A DNA stretch of 64,000 bases, taken from NCBI GenBank assembly GCA_964638775.1, contig CAZWZH010000040.1:17046-81045 (forward strand). Reading direction: 5' to 3'. The stretch is from Azophilus sp964638775 (GTDB lineage Bacteria > Pseudomonadota > Gammaproteobacteria > Pseudomonadales > Azotimanducaceae). Made by a program: the position numbers and the translations under genes. Shown here piece after piece: positions 54,871 through 61,999 of the stretch (within the stretch, counting starts at the first letter, position 1; each line of letters begins with the position of its first letter). The notes under the pieces were generated by a model. The model was not told the DNA's origin. It was given only the letters and a program-made list of their open reading frames with translations, and made no database searches.

Positions 54871-55368
54871 CTAGAACAATCCAATCAGAACGCCGAGTAC
54901 CCCCACACAAGCGACTACCAGAGCCCCCAGCCGCGTCGTTACCTGATGCTGAATCAATTGCAGGTCGGATCTGGTGGCCATCGGTTCCAGGCGCTTGTCG
55001 AGATAGTCTTTCAGGTACCGTTCGAGGTACTCCTTGGTCACCATCGGCTCAAGCGCCTTGCGCAATTCCTCCCTCGTCACCATCGGCTCAAGTGCGAGGC
55101 GCAACTCCTCCCTGGTTACCATCGGCTCGAGCGCGAGGCGCAATTCCTCCCTGGTTACCATCGGCTTGAGCGCGAGGCGCAATTCCTCCCTGGTTACCAT
55201 CGGCTTGAGCGCTGCCCTGAGCGCGCTTTCCAGATCCGCCTTTGTCACGAGATTGCCGATTATCGCGCCACCCACGGTGGTAACCACCGCCTCGGCCTGA
55301 CGGTCGTCAAACCCTGCGGCTTTCAGGGAGTTAGCCGCCTTGAGCGTGTCGAATACGGGGCTGGACAT
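54871..55368 (-). CDS. DUF1640-like coiled-coil membrane protein with tandem repeats
   Basis: The 165-residue protein starts FDTLKAANSLKAAGFDDRQAEAVV, typical of bacterial DUF1640/CCDC90-like proteins. It then has a helical stalk made of five 13-residue repeats (PMVTREELRLALE) and ends in a single transmembrane helix (about 145-164, LGALVVACVGVLGVLIGLF). The stalk probably forms a coiled-coil oligomer anchored in the inner membrane; the family's function is unknown. ATG 55368 has a weak ribosome site. It stands alone between the third protease gene and the truncated membrane-protein copy. Confidence 0.82.
   Translation of the reverse strand: MSSPVFDTLKAANSLKAAGFDDRQAEAVVTTVGGAIIGNLVTKADLESALRAALKPMVTREELRLALKPMVTREELRLALEPMVTREELRLALEPMVTREELRKALEPMVTKEYLERYLKDYLDKRLEPMATRSDLQLIQHQVTTRLGALVVACVGVLGVLIGLF
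55041..55235 (-). repeat. 39-bp coding tandem repeat, five units
   Basis: Units begin at 55041, 55080, 55119, 55158 and 55197 (ccatcgg at each) and encode 13 residues apiece of the coiled-coil stalk. The middle units are almost identical at DNA level, pointing to recent expansion; the fifth diverges at its end. Confidence 0.9.
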
Positions 55369-55535
55369 CCGGCGACTCTAGCACCTTGCCTGCATTCCGA
55401 TTGTAGGAAATCTCTTAAAGCTCCGTAGTCCAAACGCCAATCCGGATCCGGCAAAGGCGGCGCGGGCGGCGCGCTCATCGTCCAACCTGGCGTTCACCCG
55501 CATATCGCTCAGGTCCCGTTTCCGAGCAGATCGAT

Positions 55536-58500
55536 TCAGTGCGGTCCGGTGGACAGGTTGGTGAGGTGCCCGCTCGGACTCTGCAGCAGGCTCATCACGT
55601 CGACGGGTATGTCGGAGGTGACCCTCAGGCGCCACTTGCCGGTGCCACCCCCCAGTTTGCCCCGCCGAACGCCTCCGCCGTTTTCCAGGTCCTGTGCGGT
55701 ATAGGTGCGCGACTGTCCCGGCGGAACCCACAGAAGAACATTGCCGCCCGGCGCGCCCCGGTCGTCGATGCCCCAGACCCTTACCGTCGCCCAATCCGGG
55801 CTGTCGTTGGCGATGTACAGCCGGCTCACCTGGTTGGGGTTGTCGCCCGGGTTGAACACGGGCAGCACATAGCCTTCCGATGTCAGCCGCACGGTGTCGT
55901 GCATGCTGGTGAGGAAGCCGTCCCGCGTGCGGATGTAGGCCAGCACGTCCAGGCTCGCTTCGCTCGCAAGTTCCAGGCGCCAGTCGCCGACGCCGGCCCC
56001 CACCCCCGCCGACAGGCCCTTTCTGGCATTGCCGAGTTCGAGATCGTCTGAATTGAAGTGCACGGCCGAGTCCGCCGCCACGGTCAGGACAATGGGATCG
56101 CGTTCCGCGGAGCTGTTGTCGTGCGCCAGGATGCTTACCGCCGCTTCTTCCGGACTGCGATTGATGACACGCACGAACCCCTGTCGCTGTTCAGGGTCGG
56201 AGGCAGACAGGAACAGCGGCACCCGGTGTACCGTCTCGGCGCCGCGCACGGTCTTGTTGTGCGGCACCGTGGAGAGGTTGGTCAGGTGCCCGGTGGGGCT
56301 CCGCATCAGGCCGGCGGCAAGGATGGGCCGGTCGCTGGCGACGTTCAGGCGCCACTTGCCGGCGCCGTCGCCCAGCGCACCGGACAGCCCGTCGCCCGTC
56401 TCGAGTTCCAGGGCGGAAAGCGTGCGGGCCGTGCGGGCGTCGAGAGTCAGCGTCACCGGGCCGCCCGGCGAGGCGCCCGCATCGTCAATGCCGGTGATGG
56501 TGAGCTCGGCGGCTTCGTTGCCGGGATTGGCCAGGCGCAGCAGACTGACCTGGTTCGGATTGTCGCCCGGGTTGAAGACGGCAATCTCGTGGCCCGACGC
56601 CCTCAGCGGGGCCAGGTCGTGCATGGCGGTCAGGAATCCGTCTCCGGTGCGTATGTAGGAGAGCACCTCGGCCTCCGGGACGCCCTCGAAGGCAAGGCGC
56701 CAGTCGCCCCTGCTTCGGCCGATGCTTCCAGAGAGGCCCTTGGCGGCGTTGCCGGATTCGAGGTCTTCGGAATTGAATTGCGCCGCTTGTCCGGAGCCCA
56801 CCCGGAGCGTAACCGGGCCCCGGCGCGTGCCGCCCTCGTTGAATGCCTCGATGCGAAGCGATTCCGAATTCGCGGTGTGGTTGATCACCCGCATGAAGCC
56901 CTGCCGGACCGGGTCGTGGGCGGGCGGGAACGTGGCCACGGCGACGGCGCCCTCGATGGTCAGCGCAAACGTTACCTCGGCGCTCTGCGCGTCGGCATTG
57001 CTTGCCGTCACCGTGACGGTGACCCGGCCGCCGGAGGCGCCGGGCATGGCGGTCACCAGGCCGCTTTCGACCTCGGCGTGAGCCAGACCCGGGTTGCTGA
57101 CCCTGGCGGTCACCTGCAGGTCGTCACCCAGCACGGCCTCGAAGTAACCGGCGGTGTCGAACCGCGCGGGGCCGCCGGCGGCGATGGTCGCCAGAGGCAC
57201 GCCGTCGAAGCTCACGTCGACCCCGCGCTGGAGCAGGGCCGGGATGTGGACATTGACCGATTCCTCGCTCAGCGGGTTGCCGTTCAACGACACCCAGTCG
57301 CCTTCAGCGAGGCCGGGGTTGTCGACCAGCGGTGCGATGTCGGCAATGCGGTTGTCGCTGAGGTCGATGCCGGTGAGACCCGGCAGGTTTTCCAGCGGCG
57401 TAAGGTCGCGCACGGCGTTGGATCCGAGGTACAGGTACTGCGCCATCTGCGCTGCTTCCAGGCCGGTCAGGTCAGTCAGGCCGCTACCGGAGGCGTGCAG
57501 TGTCGTGAGCTTGGCAATCGATCCTTCAGTGATCGGCATGTCCACGTGAATCGAAGCGCCGGAAACCGATTCGACGATTCGGGCGTGAAGTTTCGCATCC
57601 GGTATCTCGACCGGGGGCTCGCCGTCGGGAAATCGTCGGGTCTGGACATTCAGACCCCAGGACTCAAGCCTGGGGACGTGCTCCTCGATGGAGCGGCGGT
57701 CAAGGGGATTGCCCTGCAGATTGAGTTGAACCGCCTCGGCCGCTTCCGAACCGCGCCAGATGGCGCGGTTCACCAGGGGGCCGATGTCGGCGATCTCGTT
57801 GTCGGACAGGTCGAGCCGCTCGATGCCGGTCAGTTCCGCCAACGGCGAGACGTCGGAGATGAGGTTGTCACGCAGGTTCAATTCGCGAGGATTGATGAGG
57901 TCGGCCAGGGCGGAGATGTCGTCGATGCCCATGCTGGTGAGATGCAGGCTGGCAATCCGGCGAAAACGGCCCAGTTCGGCCACGTCCTGCAGCGTCACGT
58001 CGTTGTGGCCGACGGTGAGCGTCTCAAGCCGCAGATTCGACAGTGGCGACAGGTCGGAAACGGGGTTGCCGGTCAGCCGCAGGTCGACCAAACGCGTCAG
58101 GTCCGACAGCGGCGACAGCTCCGTCAAGGCGTTTCTTTCGAGGTTCAGCGCCGTGAGTCCGCCCAGCCGGGTCAGCGGCGACAGGTCTTTTATCGCGTTT
58201 CCGCTGAGTCGCAGATCTTGCAGCGAACGGAGTTCGGCAAGGGGCGCAATGTCGGACAGGTCGTTGTCCTGGAGTTTCAACACCTCGAGGCCGGTTGATG
58301 CCGCAAGCGGCGACAGATCGGAAACGATGTTCCTGTCGAGGAACAGCGAGCCGAGCCGCGGCAGACCGGAAAGGGGGGACAGGTCGGATATCGCATTCAC
58401 CTGGAGATTGACCCAGCTGAGGTTGGTCGCCCGCTCGAGCCCGGCCAGGTCGTGGATGCCCTTGTTCCAGGCATTCAGACTGTCGAGGGAAGCGAGATCC

Positions 58501-60185
58501 GCATCGGCAATGGGCGCGCCGGATTCGATGCCAAGCGCTTCCTCGACGACGGCGCGCAGGGCGGGGTCCCGGAACGGGGCCAGGTCTGCGACCTCCGTGT
58601 CCGCATTGTCACCGATGCCGTCGCCGTCCACATCGGCCCATTCTTCGGGGTCGAAGGGAAACGCGTCCTCGCCGTCTTCCACGCCGTCGTTGTCGTCGTC
58701 GGTGTCGGCAAATTCCCCGATGCCGTCGCCATCGATGTCAGACCACTCGTTCGGGTCGTCGGGTGCGGCGTCCACCGCGTCGACGAACCCGTCGCCGTCG
58801 CTGTCGGGAATCGAGTCGCGGCTGGCAGCTACCTGAAAGCGCAACAGGTCCAGGCTGGCGGTGGCATCGGCGCCGGCGAATTCGTCGACGGGCACGCCGC
58901 AGGGTTGGCCGTGGCAGTGCCTCAGGGAACTCGAGAATCGGTCTCCGAACTTCTGACGGTCTCCATAGGACATGACCGTGCCCTGCGGGCGGTGCCGGCC
59001 CGAGTCCCCGACGATGAAGTGCCCCCGGGACCATCGGAAAGCGCCGAAGAATTCGCCCTGACGGGCTGAATGCACCAATCCCATGACGTGGCCCAGTTCG
59101 TGGGCCGGCGTCCACGCACTCACCAGATTCAAGGTGGCGGCCCACGCCGGCGTCCACAGGCCGCGTCTGTTGACGTCGCCAACCGAGGCGCAGCCCGCGG
59201 CGGAGGAAGCACAGGGATACTCCGAGTGTCTGGACAGATGAACCTGGAGCATGAGATCGGCGCCGTGCGATTCCATGAGCGCACGGGCATTGACGGAGAT
59301 TCCTCGTTCGGTCTCGCCGATCGGGCTCATCCCCACCACGCGCAACCGGATGTTCGTGCCGCTGTCCGCGTAGATCGCCCGGGCGACGGTCATCAGGTGG
59401 TGCAGGCGTGTATAGGGGTCGCCTTCGTAGGCGTCGAAGACCCCTTGTTCGAAGAGAACGAGCACGTCCACGGTCGACGGGCCGGGCGTGTCCGCAGCGT
59501 CTTCGGGGGACGTACCGGCGAGCAGTTCATTGATGTCGCCGACACCGTCCCCGTCGGTGTCGGTGAGGATGTCGACGAAGCGAATGTGGCCGGACGACTC
59601 ATCATTGGAAACCGGCCACAGGGTCAGACCCTCGTGGCGGCGCCACGGTTGAAACGGCGCGTTTTCTTCAGCGTCGGGCGGCAGTTGCGCAGCCCGCTCG
59701 CGGAGCTGGATCAGAACGGGCTGATCGCCGTCCGGCCGACGCAGGTTGAAGGTACGGCTCTGGTTCGCAACTACCGTTTCGGGGGGGATGCTGCCGACAG
59801 GAGGCCACGTGGACGGGCGGTATACACCCCAGGTAACACCCTCTACGACATCGTCGGAGTTTCGCAGGTTCGCGGCCAGCGACAACCGCACCTCGCCGCT
59901 GTTCACTGCCCGAAAGCTGCGAACGCCGAAATTCAGCGTCAACTGACCTCCGCCGTCCGAGTCGACCTGCGTCCACTCGGCATCGCAAGGGCATTCGAAA
60001 ACAATATCGCGGTTGGCACCGCCCAGTGCCGGCGGAACGCCGGCCAGGATGGCGAGCAGCACGGTCAGGACGGCACGTACGATGGACGGCGCCGAATTCG
60101 CAGGGAGCGGAACAGCCTTGAGGAGCCTCACGGCCGTCTTCCCCGCGTCAAGAGCCGCCACCGTTCGGGCGGCCGGACGAAGCAT
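55536..60185 (-). CDS. Giant secreted metzincin protease 3 with LRRs and C-terminal modules
   Basis: The 1549-residue protein has a signal segment (about 36-56), a beta-rich region (60-210), a short calcium motif (DTDGDGVGDINE), and a metzincin domain (about 228-470) with HELGHVMGLVHS at 362-373 and a VMSYG Met-turn. Thrombospondin-3-like calcium repeats follow (485-545; DIDGDGIGEFADTDDDNDG), then two blocks of leucine-rich repeats (535-890 and 915-1010), an Ig-like domain (1015-1075) and four C-terminal modules (1078-1549). ATG 60185 has GAGGGG just upstream but overlaps the previous gene by 38 nt. GTG 60131, with GGGGAAG, is a good alternative giving a more normal signal peptide. Unlike proteases 1 and 2 it lacks the propeptide-like domain; the upstream gene may supply it. 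Confidence 0.88.
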   Translation of the reverse strand: MLRPAARTVAALDAGKTAVRLLKAVPLPANSAPSIVRAVLTVLLAILAGVPPALGGANRDIVFECPCDAEWTQVDSDGGGQLTLNFGVRSFRAVNSGEVRLSLAANLRNSDDVVEGVTWGVYRPSTWPPVGSIPPETVVANQSRTFNLRRPDGDQPVLIQLRERAAQLPPDAEENAPFQPWRRHEGLTLWPVSNDESSGHIRFVDILTDTDGDGVGDINELLAGTSPEDAADTPGPSTVDVLVLFEQGVFDAYEGDPYTRLHHLMTVARAIYADSGTNIRLRVVGMSPIGETERGISVNARALMESHGADLMLQVHLSRHSEYPCASSAAGCASVGDVNRRGLWTPAWAATLNLVSAWTPAHELGHVMGLVHSARQGEFFGAFRWSRGHFIVGDSGRHRPQGTVMSYGDRQKFGDRFSSSLRHCHGQPCGVPVDEFAGADATASLDLLRFQVAASRDSIPDSDGDGFVDAVDAAPDDPNEWSDIDGDGIGEFADTDDDNDGVEDGEDAFPFDPEEWADVDGDGIGDNADTEVADLAPFRDPALRAVVEEALGIESGAPIADADLASLDSLNAWNKGIHDLAGLERATNLSWVNLQVNAISDLSPLSGLPRLGSLFLDRNIVSDLSPLAASTGLEVLKLQDNDLSDIAPLAELRSLQDLRLSGNAIKDLSPLTRLGGLTALNLERNALTELSPLSDLTRLVDLRLTGNPVSDLSPLSNLRLETLTVGHNDVTLQDVAELGRFRRIASLHLTSMGIDDISALADLINPRELNLRDNLISDVSPLAELTGIERLDLSDNEIADIGPLVNRAIWRGSEAAEAVQLNLQGNPLDRRSIEEHVPRLESWGLNVQTRRFPDGEPPVEIPDAKLHARIVESVSGASIHVDMPITEGSIAKLTTLHASGSGLTDLTGLEAAQMAQYLYLGSNAVRDLTPLENLPGLTGIDLSDNRIADIAPLVDNPGLAEGDWVSLNGNPLSEESVNVHIPALLQRGVDVSFDGVPLATIAAGGPARFDTAGYFEAVLGDDLQVTARVSNPGLAHAEVESGLVTAMPGASGGRVTVTVTASNADAQSAEVTFALTIEGAVAVATFPPAHDPVRQGFMRVINHTANSESLRIEAFNEGGTRRGPVTLRVGSGQAAQFNSEDLESGNAAKGLSGSIGRSRGDWRLAFEGVPEAEVLSYIRTGDGFLTAMHDLAPLRASGHEIAVFNPGDNPNQVSLLRLANPGNEAAELTITGIDDAGASPGGPVTLTLDARTARTLSALELETGDGLSGALGDGAGKWRLNVASDRPILAAGLMRSPTGHLTNLSTVPHNKTVRGAETVHRVPLFLSASDPEQRQGFVRVINRSPEEAAVSILAHDNSSAERDPIVLTVAADSAVHFNSDDLELGNARKGLSAGVGAGVGDWRLELASEASLDVLAYIRTRDGFLTSMHDTVRLTSEGYVLPVFNPGDNPNQVSRLYIANDSPDWATVRVWGIDDRGAPGGNVLLWVPPGQSRTYTAQDLENGGGVRRGKLGGGTGKWRLRVTSDIPVDVMSLLQSPSGHLTNLSTGPH
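55539..56953 (-). repeat. Coding array of the C-terminal module (protease 3), A-B-A-B
   Basis: Reading on the minus strand, modules begin near 56950 (A, RQGFMRVINHT), 56590 (B, FNPGDNPNQVS), 56228 (A, RQGFVRVINRS) and 55872 (B, FNPGDNPNQVS). The last ends LLQSPSGHLTNLST two codons before the stop. Confidence 0.85.
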
Positions 60186-60837
60186 CTACCCCTCGGGCGC
60201 CCTCTTCCGGCAGGACGTAGTCGGGCTCGCTGAAATCGAAGCCGGCCATGATGCTGGCCGACGGCAGCAGCCAGCCCAAGTCGTTGCCGGCAAACAGTTC
60301 ATAGGCGCCTTCAGGCGTATCGATCCAGGCGAACATGCTCGTCGGCCCCACGGTCACCACGATGCGGCGAGCGTGGCCTTGTGCATCCAGAATCTTGCCC
60401 AGGGCCGCGCGCGAACGACCGGGCCCGTCGTCGATCTCGTCGATGACAGGCCGCCAGGTCTCGCCGGTTTGTGGCAGTGGAATCGTCAACCGGTCGCCGA
60501 CCTGCCATGCCTGCGCGGCCGCCGAAGCGCCGGCCACCCGCACCAACGCCCGTCCTTCCGGAGACCACTCGTCGGCAAAGAACGGCAACCGTCCCACCGA
60601 GCCCTCATCGACCGCGTGCCAGAGTGGCGGCGGCACTGAACTCGACCCCTTGGTAGCGGGATCTCCGGGAGCCGCGGCAGGGATTGCGTCACCCTGCAAC
60701 GGCTGCTCGTTCGCCCGCTCGGCCATCTCCCGGACATCGCTCGGACGATCGCCCGAAAACCAGTAGAGCAACCCTGCGACGCCCAACACCAGCAATATTC
60801 CCGAAACCGGGCGCTTCCAGCGCGAGCCCTCGAACAT
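60148..60837 (-). CDS. Exported propeptide-like protein upstream of protease 3
   Basis: The 229-residue protein has one N-terminal hydrophobic segment (about 12-27) that is a signal peptide or anchor, then a disordered stretch. A beta-rich domain (about 70-215; GDRLTIPLPQTGETW, RIVVTVGPTSMFAWIDTPEG, AYELFAGNDLGWLLP) resembles the propeptide-type domain at the N-terminus of reprolysin-like proteases, including the strand-rich layout of the one in protease 1 (HGSVTLVVHGDILAGAVHS). Its 3' end overlaps the protease 3 frame, so it is co-transcribed with a protease that lacks such a domain. I infer a separate inhibitor or chaperone propeptide; the similarity is by pattern only. Confidence 0.7.
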   Translation of the reverse strand: MFEGSRWKRPVSGILLVLGVAGLLYWFSGDRPSDVREMAERANEQPLQGDAIPAAAPGDPATKGSSSVPPPLWHAVDEGSVGRLPFFADEWSPEGRALVRVAGASAAAQAWQVGDRLTIPLPQTGETWRPVIDEIDDGPGRSRAALGKILDAQGHARRIVVTVGPTSMFAWIDTPEGAYELFAGNDLGWLLPSASIMAGFDFSEPDYVLPEEGARGVDASSGRPNGGGS

Positions 60838-60974
60838 TTCTCATTCCATCGCGTGGGGGGCTAGTAAACGAGGGAAAGGAATTCGCTGTCAATCGCAAGG
60901 CGGCTGGCGGATTGCCGTTCAGGCGTATCCGGCAGCAGTGAAAGTGCGCGGCCCGGTGCGCGGTTCCGGCGACC

Positions 60975-61655
60975 CTACGCGTGGCCCAGCACGCTGTAGT
61001 CGCCATCGAGCACCAGCCGGAAGGCGACGTAGAGGCCGAGCAGCGGAAACAGCAGCCACGGCGAGTTTGAGCCCCAGACGTATAGACACAGCTCTCCGCG
61101 CGTGATGCGCCTATGTCGCCCGACCACGTAAAAGCTCACCATGTAGACCACGGTCATGTACCACCACTGCCAGAACAGCATCGCGGCGGCGATTCCCACG
61201 ATTCGAGCCGGCAGGAACGGGACGGTGAACGTGGCGTGCAACACCAGCGACGGCAGTAGCGTCGCGAACCCGTTCGCCATGTCGGCGTGGAAGCCGTAGG
61301 TGCGCCTGCCGGCGTAGGAGCCGTCGTACTGGGCGTAGGTCGCCCACACGTCCGTCCAGAGCGTCGGCGAGGCCAGGCGACGCACGGGCACCTTGCCGGC
61401 GAGGAACCGGGCCGCCGGCGACTGGCGGTGGGTGTCCTTGCGCTCGCGCCAGTAGGCGGCGCGTTCCTTGAGATAGTGGCGCCGCCAGTACAGGCACATC
61501 TCCCAATAGCAGACGAACAGGTTGATCGAGAGAAAGAGATTGATCAGGACATAGGCCGCGTGGATCGTGCCCGTGGCCGCATAGTAGCCACCGATCCCGA
61601 GCGCCGTTATCGACGCGATCGTGCCTGCCGCAAAGGTTCCAGCCCGTATGTTCAT
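60975..61655 (-). CDS. Polytopic membrane protein of unknown function
   Basis: The 226-residue protein has about five transmembrane helices: around 8-28, 33-53 (AAYVLINLFLSINLFVCYW), 125-145, 150-180 and 200-220. A charged cytoplasmic or periplasmic loop (YWRRHYLKERAAYWRERKD) follows the second. I do not recognise the family. ATG 61655 has AGGAG at ideal spacing; the frame is open 61 codons upstream without support. A truncated copy lies at 54541-54852. It is divergent from the hybrid kinase at 62000, across a 344-bp AT-rich gap. Confidence 0.75.
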   Translation of the reverse strand: MNIRAGTFAAGTIASITALGIGGYYAATGTIHAAYVLINLFLSINLFVCYWEMCLYWRRHYLKERAAYWRERKDTHRQSPAARFLAGKVPVRRLASPTLWTDVWATYAQYDGSYAGRRTYGFHADMANGFATLLPSLVLHATFTVPFLPARIVGIAAAMLFWQWWYMTVVYMVSFYVVGRHRRITRGELCLYVWGSNSPWLLFPLLGLYVAFRLVLDGDYSVLGHA

Positions 61656-61999
61656 GCGCATCTCCTGTGGGGCGCGGGCGCCGAATTTGTTCACCCGCAC
61701 GAAATCTTGCCCCAGCGGCCTGTCTAACGCTGAGTCAAAGAAGTACAGCCTACGAATCGGAATCCCATCGTCAATCCCGCGGTTTGAATCGCCATGATCG
61801 GTCGAACCGGGCGCGTCCATCCCTGCGATGCGAATCACTCTGACAGGGAGGCTGATTCCTTAAATTAAATTCTCATTTGGAATTCTGCTTTCTACGTTAG
61901 TTTTCCGTGAGATTTGCTATAGTACTCCCGACGCCGCCCCAACCAGTCCACCGGACCAACCGGAAATCCAAACACACACCGAACCGCTGGGAGACCCCA
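61656..61999. other. Divergent promoter region between membrane protein and kinase 2
   Basis: About 344 bp with no supported gene. The part from about 61855 to 61925 is markedly AT-rich and contains the candidate promoter given separately. Confidence 0.5.
61896..61923 (+). promoter_or_regulatory. Candidate promoter/operator of hybrid kinase 2
   Basis: GTTAGTTTTCC at 61896-61906 is followed by TATAGT at 61918-61923, about 76 bp before the kinase start. The same arrangement occurs upstream of the paralogous kinase (54571-54601, minus strand). Confidence 0.45.

Noticed and set aside
55041..55235. Regular 39-bp period suggestive of a CRISPR-like array
   Set aside because: Repeats are directly adjacent with no spacers and encode a periodic coiled coil.
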